Shown in pieces: positions 38,420-47,688 of a stretch of DNA of 64,000 nucleotides. Where the stretch lies: positions 645,501-709,500 of the forward strand of contig HE613569.1 in NCBI GenBank assembly GCA_000283635.1. The letters are read 5' to 3'. Under the pieces are notes generated by a model. It did no database searches. It was given only the letters and a program-made list of their open reading frames with translations, and was not told the origin of the DNA. Numbering within the stretch: the stretch's first letter is position 1; the number at the start of each line of letters is the position of its first letter. The translations under genes and the position numbers were made by a program. The DNA is from Streptococcus macedonicus ACA-DC 198 (GTDB lineage Bacteria > Bacillota > Bacilli > Lactobacillales > Streptococcaceae).

Positions 38420-39364
38420 TTAGTCTTTTGGTGTTAGTAAGTCTTTGATTTCTTGGTAAATTTTGTCGTTTTCTTCAAGGCTATAAGAATTCGCTCCGCT
38501 GGCTAATGGGTGTCCGCCACCGCCGTGGCGTTTAGCGATTTCATTGATAACCTGTGATTTACTACGGAGACGCACACGGTAATGTTTATCATCTTGTTCG
38601 ACAAAAATTGCCCATGATTGGATACAATCGATTTTTCCAGGCGTTCCAACGATGGCAGATATTTCAGCATCAGTTACGTTGAATTTTTTCATGGTATCCT
38701 GTGTCAATACCACACGAGCAGCGCCATTTTCATCAACTTCAAGATTGTCAAAAACGTAGCCTTGAAGTTTAGCAATTTTAAATGAAAACGAGTCCATTTG
38801 ACGAGCTAGTGTTGAAAAATCAAAATCATATTCGCGTAGCTTGCTCGCAATTGAGAGCGTTTTGCTTGTTGTTGCAGGATAAAGGAAACGTCCAGTATCA
38901 CCGACGATACCACAATAAAGCAGGCGAGCTGCCTCATTTGACAAAGCTAGATTAGTTGAAAGGGCAAAATCGGTGATGATTTCGCTAGCGCTAGAAGCAG
39001 TTGTATCAACATAAAGCAAATCACCGTAAGCATCGTCATTAGGGTGATGGTCGATTTTAATCAGAAAGTCACCTTTCGTATAGCGGTCATCGTCAACACG
39101 TGGCGTGTTTGCAGTATCGGTAACAATAACTAAAGAGCCTTGGTAATCATCATCAGAGACAGTATCCATTTTTGTCAACCAAGTAAGAGTTGGCTCGTCT
39201 TTCCCAGTCGCCAAGACTTTTTTTTCTGGAAAATTATGTCTGATAATATCACGAAGCCCGACTTGACTACCGAGAGCGTCAGGGTCGGGACGTTGATGAC
39301 GGTGGATAATAATGGTATCGTAAGCTTTTATTTTTTCTAAAATTTCTTCAAAAGTGTTGTTCAT
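38420..39364 (-). CDS. nrnA: DHH-DHHA1 phosphoesterase NrnA/Pde2
   Basis: 314-aa phosphodiesterase of the NrnA family. Manganese-binding motifs are visible: HRHQRPDPDALGSQ near residues 21-34, IVTDTAN near 80, the signature DHHPND near 105-110 and CGIVGDTGRF near 150. The DHHA1 part has RHGGGGHPLASGA near residue 282. Members degrade nano-RNA, pAp and, as Pde2 in streptococci, pApA from c-di-AMP turnover. Its start overlaps the stop of a small upstream ORF (ATGA). Downstream is rpmE2 on the same strand. Confidence 0.92.
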   Translation of the reverse strand: MNNTFEEILEKIKAYDTIIIHRHQRPDPDALGSQVGLRDIIRHNFPEKKVLATGKDEPTLTWLTKMDTVSDDDYQGSLVIVTDTANTPRVDDDRYTKGDFLIKIDHHPNDDAYGDLLYVDTTASSASEIITDFALSTNLALSNEAARLLYCGIVGDTGRFLYPATTSKTLSIASKLREYDFDFSTLARQMDSFSFKIAKLQGYVFDNLEVDENGAARVVLTQDTMKKFNVTDAEISAIVGTPGKIDCIQSWAIFVEQDDKHYRVRLRSKSQVINEIAKRHGGGGHPLASGANSYSLEENDKIYQEIKDLLTPKD

Positions 39365-39489
39365 CGTTTATTCTCCAATATCATATCAATATGCGGAATA
39401 CCGTTCTCTAGGTATTCATCAGAAATCGTCTTGAATGCAAAAGAAGTGTAAGATGTTTGTAAGTAAGCATGAATTCCAGTATCTTCCAT
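39361..39489 (-). CDS. Small orphan ORF upstream of nrnA (possible remnant)
   Basis: A 42-aa reading frame (MEDTGIHAYLQTSYTSFAFK...) ends in the ATGA overlap with nrnA. It has no good ribosome site and no family I recognise. Further upstream another frame from 39532 starts MVSDIKVLIHF and would join it by one frameshift at a T-run near 39495. So this may be a small gene broken by a homopolymer shift. Coding status is uncertain. Confidence 0.35.
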   Translation of the reverse strand: MEDTGIHAYLQTSYTSFAFKTISDEYLENGIPHIDMILENKR

Positions 39490-39727
39490 AAAAACAAAGA
39501 AAATGAATTAAAACTTTTATATCGCTTACCATGACATTTTTCTGATTTTCATTATACCACAGAAAAAAGAGAATTTATTTTATAATGTTTATTTGATAGA
39601 TACTTTTATTAATTTCTATACGACAACGCTCAAAAATGCCTCTAAATCAGTTTTTTAGTAGGTGTTGCAAATAAGCAAAATCAAAAGAAATATCAGAAAA
39701 GAAAGCGCGCACAAAAACGTGTAAGTA

Positions 39728-39756
39728 TTGAAATAAAAATAGGAATATGCTATAAT
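39728..39756 (+). promoter_or_regulatory. ptsHI promoter
   Basis: TTGAAA (39728-39733), 17 bases, TATAAT (39751-39756). The gap 39533-39727 otherwise holds only AT-rich DNA and a minus-strand extended -10 (TGGTATAAT near 39552) that could serve the nrnA unit. Confidence 0.75.
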
Positions 39757-39820
39757 CATGTCTTGTAAGGGTTATCATATGATAATTCGAAAAAATACAA
39801 ATAAAAAGGAGAACCATAAC

Positions 39821-40084
39821 ATGGCTTCAAAAGATTTTCACATTATTGCAGAAACAGGCATTCACGCACGTCCAGCTACTTTGCTTGTTCAAACAGCTAG
39901 CAAATTTGCTTCAGACATCACTCTTGAGTACAAAGGTAAAGCTGTAAATCTTAAATCTATCATGGGTGTTATGAGCCTTGGTGTTGGTCAAGGTGCTGAC
40001 GTTACTATCTCTGCTGAAGGTGCAGACGCAGACGACGCACTTGCAGCAATCGAAGAAACAATGACTAAAGAAGGATTGGCTTAA
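39821..40084 (+). CDS. ptsH: Phosphocarrier protein HPr
   Basis: 87-aa PTS carrier. The catalytic His15 is in GIHARPAT and the regulatory Ser46 in [11 protein letters not shown]. Phospho-Ser46 HPr is the CcpA co-repressor in Gram-positives. The start at 39821 is set by AAAAGGAGAACC; longer in-frame starts upstream lie before that site. It is four bases from ptsI and co-transcribed. Confidence 0.98.
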   Translation: MASKDFHIIAETGIHARPATLLVQTASKFASDITLEYKGKAVNLKSIMGVMSLGVGQGADVTISAEGADADDALAAIEETMTKEGLA

Positions 40085-40088
40085 TAAA

Positions 40089-41822
40089 ATGACAGAAATG
40101 CTTAAAGGAATTGCCGCATCTGATGGTGTTGCTGTTGCTAAAGCGTATCTACTCGTTCAACCGGATTTGTCATTTGAAACTGTTACAGTTGAAGATACAA
40201 GTGCAGAAGAAGCTCGCCTAGATGCCGCATTAAAAGCATCACAAGACGAGCTTTCTGTTATTCGTGAGAAAGCAGTAGAAACACTAGGTGAAGAAGCAGC
40301 TGCCGTGTTTGATGCACACTTGATGGTTCTTTCTGACCCAGAAATGATCAGCCAAATCAAAGAAACTATCCGTGCAAAACAAACGAATGCAGAAGCAGGT
40401 CTTAAAGAAGTGACTGATATGTTTATCACTATCTTTGAAGGAATGGAAGATAACCCATACATGCAAGAACGTGCAGCGGATATCCGTGACGTTTCAAAAC
40501 GTGTATTGGCACACCTTATCGGTGTTAAACTTCCAAATCCTGCAACTATTGATGAAGAATCAATTGTTATTGCACACGACTTGACACCATCTGATACTGC
40601 TCAATTAAACAAACAATTTGTAAAAGCCTTTGTTACTGACATTGGTGGACGTACAAGTCACTCAGCTATCATGGCACGTACTCTTGAAATCCCGGCTGTT
40701 CTTGGAACAAACAATATCACAAGTCGTGTTAAAGATGGTGACATCGTAGCAGTAAATGGTATCACAGGTGACGTGATTATCAACCCAACAGAAGAAGAAA
40801 TTGCTGAATTTAAAGCAGCTGGTGAAGCATACGCTAAACAAAAAGCTGAATGGGCTCTTCTTAAAGACGCTGAAACAGTAACAGCTGATGGTAAACACTT
40901 CGAATTGGCAGCTAACATCGGAACACCTAAAGACGTTGAAGGTGTTAATGCTAATGGTGCAGAAGCAGTTGGTCTTTATCGTACTGAATTCTTGTATATG
41001 GATTCACAAGATTTCCCAACTGAAGATGAACAATATGAAGCATACAAGGCTGTTCTTGAAGGCATGAGTGGTAAACCAGTTGTGGTTCGTACTATGGATA
41101 TCGGTGGGGATAAAGACCTTCCATACTTTGACCTTCCAAAAGAAATGAACCCATTCCTTGGATTCCGTGCACTTCGTATTTCTATCTCAGAAACAGGAAA
41201 TGCAATGTTCCGCACACAAATTCGTGCACTTCTTCGTGCATCTGTTCACGGACAACTTCGTATTATGTTCCCAATGGTTGCACTTCTTAAAGAATTCCGT
41301 GCTGCTAAAGCAATCTTTGATGAAGAAAAAGCTAACCTTAAAGCTGAAGGTGTTGCAGTGGCAGATGATATCCAAGTAGGTATCATGATTGAAATCCCAG
41401 CAGCAGCTATGCTTGCTGACCAATTTGCAAAAGAAGTTGACTTCTTCTCAATTGGTACAAACGACCTTATTCAATACACTATGGCCGCTGACCGTATGAA
41501 CGAACAAGTTTCATACCTTTACCAACCATATAACCCATCTATCCTTCGTTTGATTAATAATGTTATCAAAGCAGCACACGCTGAAGGTAAATGGGCTGGT
41601 ATGTGTGGTGAAATGGCTGGTGACCAGAAAGCTGTTCCGCTTCTTGTAGGAATGGGACTTGATGAGTTCTCTATGTCAGCTACATCAATTCTTCGTACAC
41701 GTAGCCTTATGAAGAAACTTGATACATCTAAAATGCAAGAATATGCAAATCGCGCTCTTACAGAATGCTCAACGATGGAAGAAGTTCTTGAGCTTAGCAA
41801 AGAATACGTTGATTTCGATTAA
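40089..41822 (+). CDS. ptsI: PTS enzyme I
   Basis: 577-aa phosphoenolpyruvate:HPr phosphotransferase. The phosphorylated histidine is in [13 protein letters not shown] (about His191). The PEP-binding barrel carries [29 protein letters not shown], the IMFPM motif and [16 protein letters not shown], with the catalytic Cys in MCGEMAGD near residue 503. It initiates sugar uptake through the PTS. It follows ptsH and is terminated by a hairpin at 41841. Confidence 0.98.
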   Translation: MTEMLKGIAASDGVAVAKAYLLVQPDLSFETVTVEDTSAEEARLDAALKASQDELSVIREKAVETLGEEAAAVFDAHLMVLSDPEMISQIKETIRAKQTNAEAGLKEVTDMFITIFEGMEDNPYMQERAADIRDVSKRVLAHLIGVKLPNPATIDEESIVIAHDLTPSDTAQLNKQFVKAFVTDIGGRTSHSAIMARTLEIPAVLGTNNITSRVKDGDIVAVNGITGDVIINPTEEEIAEFKAAGEAYAKQKAEWALLKDAETVTADGKHFELAANIGTPKDVEGVNANGAEAVGLYRTEFLYMDSQDFPTEDEQYEAYKAVLEGMSGKPVVVRTMDIGGDKDLPYFDLPKEMNPFLGFRALRISISETGNAMFRTQIRALLRASVHGQLRIMFPMVALLKEFRAAKAIFDEEKANLKAEGVAVADDIQVGIMIEIPAAAMLADQFAKEVDFFSIGTNDLIQYTMAADRMNEQVSYLYQPYNPSILRLINNVIKAAHAEGKWAGMCGEMAGDQKAVPLLVGMGLDEFSMSATSILRTRSLMKKLDTSKMQEYANRALTECSTMEEVLELSKEYVDFD

Positions 41823-41840
41823 TTGTGTTTAATATTATCA

Positions 41841-41874
41841 GAAAGAGTTTGGACTATTTTCTCCGAACTCTTTC
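41841..41874 (+). terminator. ptsHI terminator hairpin
   Basis: GAAAGAGTTTGGA / TCCGAACTCTTTC stem (one mismatch) with only a modest T-rich tail (TTAATTTT). Confidence 0.6.
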
Positions 41875-41936
41875 TTAATTTTACGGATAGATATGTAGTG
41901 GTTTTCCTGTCACTTTAGTTTAGCTAATAGCTGAAA

Positions 41937-42004
41937 AATCAGCTTTTGTCGGGACTACTGATTTTTAAAGGCTTATGAATAGAATATTCACTGGAGAATT
42001 TATG
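41937..42004. repeat. Hairpin element related to 25144-25220
   Basis: AATCAGCTTTTGTCGGGACT then ACTGATT aligns base for base (27 positions) with AATCAAGTTTCTACGAAACT then ACTGATT at 25144. Both are followed by GGCTTATGAATA / GGCTATGAATA and a second hairpin with CACTGG at its tip. The outer AATCA/TGATT stem is kept and the inner arm is partly kept by G-U pairs. It lies in the gene-free 41875-42223 gap before gapN. Confidence 0.6.
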
Positions 42005-42019
42005 TTTAAAACAAAATCC

Positions 42020-42050
42020 TTGACTTGGAGTGTACTCTAAATTGTACAAT
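42020..42050 (+). promoter_or_regulatory. Orphan MerR-type promoter (19-bp spacer)
   Basis: TTGACT (42020-42025), 19 bases, TACAAT (42045-42050). The spacer region holds the dyad TTGGAGT-GT-ACTCTAA (42025-42040). Overlong spacers with such a dyad are the hallmark of MerR-family activated promoters (NmlR/AdhR-like CTTGGAGT...ACTC). No MerR gene or obvious intact target follows; gapN starts 170 bases on, with its own promoter. Confidence 0.65.
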
Positions 42051-42223
42051 ACAGATGAAATTCGTATTTTACCACGAAAAACTTTATTCAATAAATTTAT
42101 TAATATGAAAATTTGATATTGCAAAGTTTTTGTCTTAATTTTCTGAATTTTTTTCGTGTTAAAATATTGAAAAAAGTAGAAAAAGTGATAAAATGGAATT
42201 ATACATTTAAAAGGAGATATAGC

Positions 42224-43654
42224 TTGACTAAACAATATAAAAACTATGTCAATGGAGAGTGGAAACTTTCTAAAGAAGAAATTAAAATTTATGCTCCTGC
42301 CACAGGTGAAGAACTCGGTTCTGTACCTGCAATGAGCCATGAAGAAGTTGATTACGTTTATGCTTCTGCAAAAGCCGCTCAAAAAGAATGGCGTGCGCTT
42401 TCATACGTAGAACGTGCAGCTTACCTTCATAAAGCAGCGGATATTTTAGTGCGTGATGCTGAAAAAATCGGTGCTGTACTTTCAAAAGAAATTGCTAAAG
42501 GTTACAAATCAGCAGTAGGTGAAGTTATCCGTACAGCTGAAATCATTAATTATGCTGCTGAAGAAGGTATCCGTCTTGAAGGTGAAGTCCTTGAAGGTGG
42601 AAGCTTTGAAGCAGCAAGCAAGAAGAAAATCGCTATTGTTCGTCGCGAACCAGTAGGATTGGTACTTGCTATCTCACCATTTAACTATCCAATTAACCTT
42701 GCAGGTTCTAAGATTGCTCCTGCCCTTATTTCAGGGAATGTTGTTGCCCTTAAACCACCTACGCAAGGTTCTATTTCAGGTCTTCTTTTGGCTGAAGCTT
42801 TCGCTGAAGCTGGACTTCCAGCTGGTGTATTCAACACAATTACAGGACGTGGTTCAGTAATCGGTGACTACATCGCTGAACACAAAGCTGTTAACTACAT
42901 CAACTTCACAGGTTCTACACCAGTAGGTGAACACATCGGTAAATTGGCTGGTATGCGTCCAATTATGCTTGAACTTGGTGGTAAAGACTCAGCTATCGTT
43001 CTTGAAGATGCTGACCTTGACTTGGCTGCTAAAAACATCGTTGCTGGTGCTTACGGTTACTCAGGTCAACGTTGTACAGCCGTTAAACGTGTCCTTGTTA
43101 TGGATAGCGTTGCAGATAAATTGGTTGCCAAAGTTTCAGAACTTGTTAAAGATTTGACTGTTGGTATGCCTGAAGATGATGCTGATATTACTCCGCTTAT
43201 CGATACAAAAGCTGCTGACTATGTTGAAGGTCTTATCAAAGACGCTCAAGACAAAGGTGCTAAAGAAGTTATTTCATTCAAACGTGAAGGTAACCTTATT
43301 AGTCCAGTATTGTTTGACAATGTAACAACTGATATGCGTTTGGCTTGGGAAGAACCATTTGGTCCAGTCCTTCCAGTTATCCGTGTTAATTCAGTAGAAG
43401 AAGCTGTCGAAATTTCAAATAAATCTGAATACGGTCTTCAAGCAGCAGTATTTACAAATAACTTCCCATTAGCATTCAAGATTGCTGAACAACTTGAAGT
43501 GGGTACTGTTCACATCAACAACAAAACACAACGTGGTACAGATAACTTCCCATTCCTTGGTGCTAAGAAATCTGGTGCTGGAATACAAGGTTTGAAATAC
43601 TCTATTGAAGCAATGACTACTGTTAAATCTACAGTATTTGATATTGCAAAATAA
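42224..43654 (+). CDS. gapN: Non-phosphorylating glyceraldehyde-3-phosphate dehydrogenase
   Basis: 476-aa aldehyde dehydrogenase-family enzyme oxidizing glyceraldehyde-3-phosphate directly to 3-phosphoglycerate with NADP, giving NADPH. Cys284 in GYSGQRCTAVKR is the nucleophile; the general base is in LELGGKDSA near residue 250; NYPINLAGSK and FTGSTPVGEHIG line the cofactor site. The start is a TTG at 42224, supported by AAGGAGATA and by the family N-terminus MTKQYKNYVNG. Promoter TTGAAA...TAAAAT lies near 42168-42195. A CodY-like AATTTTCTGAATTTT (13/15) occurs at 42137 in very AT-rich DNA. Confidence 0.96.
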   Translation: MTKQYKNYVNGEWKLSKEEIKIYAPATGEELGSVPAMSHEEVDYVYASAKAAQKEWRALSYVERAAYLHKAADILVRDAEKIGAVLSKEIAKGYKSAVGEVIRTAEIINYAAEEGIRLEGEVLEGGSFEAASKKKIAIVRREPVGLVLAISPFNYPINLAGSKIAPALISGNVVALKPPTQGSISGLLLAEAFAEAGLPAGVFNTITGRGSVIGDYIAEHKAVNYINFTGSTPVGEHIGKLAGMRPIMLELGGKDSAIVLEDADLDLAAKNIVAGAYGYSGQRCTAVKRVLVMDSVADKLVAKVSELVKDLTVGMPEDDADITPLIDTKAADYVEGLIKDAQDKGAKEVISFKREGNLISPVLFDNVTTDMRLAWEEPFGPVLPVIRVNSVEEAVEISNKSEYGLQAAVFTNNFPLAFKIAEQLEVGTVHINNKTQRGTDNFPFLGAKKSGAGIQGLKYSIEAMTTVKSTVFDIAK

Positions 43655-43667
43655 TTCTTGATGAAGG

Positions 43668-43695
43668 TTAGAACGGTCCTGTTCTGACTTTTTTT
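43668..43695 (+). terminator. gapN terminator (U-tract duplicated by ISL3)
   Basis: GTTAGAAC - GGTCCT - GTTCTGAC followed by TTTTTTT. The last eight bases, CTTTTTTT, recur after the ISL3 element, so the insertion occurred in this U-tract. Confidence 0.85.
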
Positions 43696-45106
43696 GGCTC
43701 TATAATTTCTGTAGTGGGTAAATCCCCCACAGAGATTATGGAGCTTTTTCAGTGTATCAAAAAAGCCCCATAAGACTTATAATGAAAAGCGACTAAACCA
43801 TCATTAGGAACACCTTATGGAACAACTTAAGAATACCACAGAACTCATCGGATTAAAAGATAAAAATATTAAAATCAAGACGGTTTTTAAGGCTGATACC
43901 CACATCACGATTGAGGCTAGCCTAGACTATCAGCCTCCACTCTGCCCTCACTGCAAAAGTCAGATGAGCAAGTATGACTTTCAACGAGCCTCTACCATCC
44001 CAATCCTTGACGTCCAAGGCATACCAACGGCTCTCAAACTCAAGAAGCGACGCTTTCAATGTAAGGGCTGTCGTCGTGTGACGGTTTCTGAGACTAGCTT
44101 AGTCAAGAAACATTGCCAAATCTCAAAGCCTGTCCGCCAGAAAATCACACAATACCATACCGAAAAGTTAACTAATACTGCCATCGCTAAGAGACTCCAC
44201 CTTTCAGTATCTCTTGTCCAACGTCAGCTGGAAGCTTTCACCTTCAAGGAAGACTTTACTCGTCTTCCTGAGGTTCTATCAGTAGATGAATTTTCTCGAA
44301 ACAAGGGATAACTAGCTTTCATTGCTCAAGATTTTGAAACCAGAAAAATTGTCACTCTCCTTGAAAACAACCGACAAACCACCATCAAAAACTACTTTTA
44401 TCGCTATCCTAGAGCTGTTCGTGAGGCGGTTAAAGTCGTTGCTGTGGACATGTCTGGGTCTTATATTCCAATCCTGAAACAGCTATTTCCTAAAGCCAAA
44501 ATCGTGCTCGACCGCTTCCATATTGTCCAACACCTTGGCAGAGCTATGATGAGCACTCGAATTACCATCATGAAGAGCTTTGATAAAAAGTCTCTCCCTT
44601 ATCGAGCTATGAAAAATCACTGGAAAATACTCCAGAAAGACAGTCGCAAACTTTCTGATAAACGCTTTTATTTACGAACCTTTAGCCAAACCTTGACTCC
44701 AAAAGAAATTGTTAAGAAAATTCTAGATTTATCGGACGAATTCCGTTATTACTATGAGCTGTATCAACTCTTATTATTCCATTTTCAAGAGAAGAATACC
44801 GACCATTTTATGGCGCTGATTGACGACAACCTTCCCTTTGTCAATCCTGTATTTACCACTGTCTTTAAGACCTTCAAGAAATACAAATCCTACATTGCAA
44901 ACGCCCTGGAGCTCCCTTATTCTAACGCTAAGCTAGAAGCCACTAACAAACTCATCAAGGACATTAAGCGTCAAGCTTTCGGCTTTCGAAACTTCAAAAA
45001 CTTTAAAACTAAAATTCTCATCGCTTTGAACATCAAAATAGAGAGAACCAATCTGATTCTCTCTAGATGTTAGTGATAAGTCACCCACTACAGTTGACAA
45101 TGAGCC
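43696..45106 (+). mobile_element. ISL3-family element with 8-bp target duplication
   Basis: Left end GGCTCTATAATTTCTGTAGT from 43696, right end (opposite strand) GGCTCATTGTCAACTGTAGT from 45106, sharing GGCTC and CTGTAGTGGGT. Direct repeats CTTTTTTT at 43688-43695 and 45107-45114 are the 8-bp duplication typical of ISL3. Confidence 0.9.
43817..45073 (+). pseudogene. ISL3 transposase with one in-frame stop
   Basis: Zinc-ribbon N-terminus (CPHCKSQM...CKGCRRVTV), helix-turn-helix (NTAIAKRLHLSVSLVQRQLEAF) and DDE core: LSVDEFSRNKG, VAVDMSGSY and LEATNKLIKDIKRQAFGFRNF. A single TAA at 44309-44311, just after the first catalytic aspartate, interrupts an otherwise full-length frame of about 418 codons. 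A single substitution such as AAA to TAA would explain it. Confidence 0.9.
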
Positions 45107-45260
45107 CTTTTTTTAGTTTAAAAATATGGTTACAAATTGTGTTCTTCATGAAAATTTTTATAAATTTTTTCTTTTTTGCAATGGTTTTACACTTTTGATT
45201 ATAAAAGCGTATTTAATTACGATAAAATAAGGGTAACCATACAATAGGAGGTAGAAAACG

Positions 45261-46479
45261 GTAACACGTAATCAATTTTCAACTTTAGAAATGCGTAAAG
45301 CAAGTCCATATTTTTCTGCATTAAAAACTATTGTCGAAACAGCATTTTATGAGAATCAGGTCTTTTCAATTAAGACTTTAGAAGAGGCTTATCAATTGGC
45401 ATCGAATGCTGCTGGTACAGTGATTTTGGACATGCCTATCATTCATACGAAGGAACTTGGCTTGCCGTCCTATGCTCGAGTTTTATTGACAAATTCGGGA
45501 GCTGTGGTTGGTAGAACAGCTAAGGCACGTCGTATTTATGGCTTGGATTCAGATGAAGATGAGCGCTTGTTATCCATTGTGCGAAGTGCGGTTTATCAAG
45601 CCCATAGTCGCAAATTCTATAAAGCAGATGCTATTGTTGGTTTGGATGAAGAGTTTATGGTGCGTGCACATTTGATGGTGCCTGAGGAAGAAATCAACAA
45701 TCTCTATTCATGGTTGCTTAATTTTCAGATTTTAGATGAAGAATTTAAAAATCGTTTAAAAGTTTCTAAACGGTAAGATGAAGATGATATTTTTGTCTTT
45801 TTTGATCCTAAATGGTCTCATCCAGATTATCCAGATGGTTTAGCTTATTTTGACACGAATCACAATTGTGTGTCTATTTTAGGTATGAATTATTTTGGAG
45901 AATTGAAAAAAGCGACATTAATGTTGGCTTGGGGAACAGCTGCGCGCAATGGCTATGTTTCTTGCCACGGTGGTTTGAAAATTTACCAAGGAAAAGAGGA
46001 AAAAATGATTATGTTGCCTCTTTCTTTGGCTTGTCTGGTTCATGAAAATCAACGTTGATTCATGTTAAGCATAATGGAAAATACGATATCAAAGTGTTAC
46101 ATGACGATGCCTTTATTATTTCCGAAAAAGATGGCTCATCCATTGCGCTAGAACCGTCTTATTTTGATAAGACCAACGATTATCCAACGGGACACCCAGA
46201 GCAAGACTTTTTCGTGACTGTTCAAAATTGTGGTGTGACGTTAGATGATAATGGTCGTAAAAAATTGATGACCGAGGATATTCGTAATGGGAACGGACGT
46301 ACCGTAAAATCACGTTTTGCAACGCCAAATCGTGTTGACCATATCGAGGAGCCAATTAATGCTATTTTTTGGATTATGAAAGACGATTCATTGCCACCTT
46401 TAATCAAAACAATCCTAAACTAGCTCTGTCTGTTGAAGCTATCTCACGTTTGGAACGAGTGATTAACAATCTAAAATAA
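45261..46479 (+). pseudogene. Decayed DUF4914 (PEPCK-like) gene
   Basis: The frame from 45261 (VTRNQFSTLEMRKASPYF) has no start codon at the expected site, although AGGAGGT lies just upstream; it may have lost its initiator. It contains ILDMPIIHTKELGLPSYARVLLTNSGAVVGRTAKARRIYG, a TAA at 45774, FFDPKWSHPDYPDGLAYFDTNH, GTAARNGYVSCHGGLKIY, then a shift near 46055 to DKTNDYPTGHPEQDFFVTVQNCG. These are segments of DUF4914 proteins. The family's C-terminus is missing. At least one stop and two frameshifts or deletions are present. Confidence 0.75.
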
Positions 46480-46737
46480 GGTCATATTCTTACAAAACTA
46501 TTTATTCGGTGAAAAAGACTCCTAGCGGGTACTTTTTTTGATGCCTTTTTAATAAAAATACAATTTTAACTAATAATTATAAATAAGGTAATCCCTAGTA
46601 TTTATAACATTATTTGTCAATAAATCTGACTATAAATATTTTTTATATATATACCTATAATTATAAAACATGGTAAGAATAAAAGAATTTTCAGAAAAAA
46701 TATTGTTCTTTAAAAAACTTGTGTTTTAATGTTTTTT

Positions 46738-46758
46738 ATATTGACGAGCCGTCAATAT
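46738..46758. promoter_or_regulatory. Inverted repeat before the surface protein gene
   Basis: ATATTGACG - AGC - CGTCAATAT, a perfect 9-bp inverted repeat 27 bases before the ATG. It could be an operator or a 5'-end hairpin. The rest of the 46480-46784 gap is AT-rich, with a possible weak terminator near 46511-46540 and a CodY-like AATTTTCAGAAAAAA at 46686 (13/15). Confidence 0.45.
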
Positions 46759-46784
46759 AAAATAACCATTTTGGGAGGTTTATT

Positions 46785-47626
46785 ATGAATAAGAAAAAGA
46801 GATTCTCTTTTAGGAAGTACAAGGTCGGACTGGTTTCAGTCCTCGTAGGAGCTGTCTTTTTTGCAGTAGGTACAGGTCGTGTTTCGGCTGATGAGTTGTC
46901 AAAAGCAGCGGGAGTAAGTCAAACAGACCCTGCTTCTAATATTGAGCAAGTGGTGCAGGCAACAGAAAGTTCAAGCACAGCTGATTTTGCTCAAGCGGCA
47001 TCAGTAGAATCGACGACTGAAGCAAGTAGTGTTGAAAGCACAGTGCAACAGCAGATGAAGTGGCATTAGCTTCTAAAACGCAGAAGACAGTATCAGAAGA
47101 ACTTTCTAGCCCAGCTGCTACATCAGAAGCGACTGCTGTTGGTAATGTGGCTAATGCGCAAAATAGTGGTGTTTCGAGTGAAGTTGCTGAAGAAATAGCA
47201 CAAGATGTTGAAACATCTGCAGCAAGTGTTTCTAGTGAAGTGGTTACTGAAGTGACAGAAAAAGCTCTAGACGGTCAAGAAATTATCGAGGACACTGATG
47301 TTCTAAAAGAAGAATCTCTCATTCCTGAAGAGATTATCAAACCAGAAACACCACCGAAAGTGGGACCGCAGGTTAGTGAAAACGAGAAAGGAGGAGAGGT
47401 AGCTGCCCTAGGGGTCGTAACCGTTCATAAAGAAGTTAAAGCTTCAACTCCTGCTAAACCTTTGGCAAGTTCAAAAGCGACCGACGAGCTCCCTCAAACG
47501 TCAAACGTTATACAAAATTATCTTCTTGCTCTCGACTTTGCTTTAGTGACACTAACAGCAGGTATCTGGAAACGAAGAAAAGTCCTAAAGACTAATAAAT
47601 TTAAGTTTAGTCATCCCTTCCTCTAA
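46785..47626 (+). pseudogene. Frameshifted YSIRK/LPXTG-type surface protein
   Basis: Starts with RFSFRKYKVGLVSVLVGAVF, a YSIRK/GS signal peptide used for septal secretion, cleaved after GRVSA. A low-complexity Ser/Thr/Ala/Glu region follows. The frame ends at a stop after VQQQMKWH (47067-47069); another frame carries on with ATADEVALASKTQKT, so a shift lies near 47035-47045. The end shows DELPQTS, a hydrophobic helix and KRRK, a sortase signal in which the usual LPXTG glycine is serine. With no recognisable adhesive domain it may be a deletion relic or a short spacer-type wall protein. Confidence 0.8.
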
Positions 47627-47627
47627 C

Positions 47628-47674
47628 AAAAAGCACATCTGAAAGAGAAAATTCTTAATCGGGTGTGCTTTTTG
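47628..47674. terminator. Bidirectional terminator
   Basis: AAAAAGCACATC ... GGGTGTGCTTTTT stem around a loop of about 24 bases, between convergent genes. Confidence 0.7.
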
Positions 47675-47688
47675 AGTGTATTGAACGC

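Noticed and set aside
39705..39720. cre site (AGAAAGCGCGCACA) before ptsHI
   Set aside because: Key T and W positions of the cre consensus do not match.
42137..42151. CodY box upstream of gapN (AATTTTCTGAATTTT)
   Set aside because: 13/15 match but in extremely AT-rich DNA where chance matches are likely, and not placed over a promoter. Kept only as a note; the same holds for 46686-46700.
45114..45260. Regulatory repeats between ISL3 and the DUF4914 remnant
   Set aside because: Only AT-rich sequence and a vague promoter-like pattern were seen; nothing specific can be supported.
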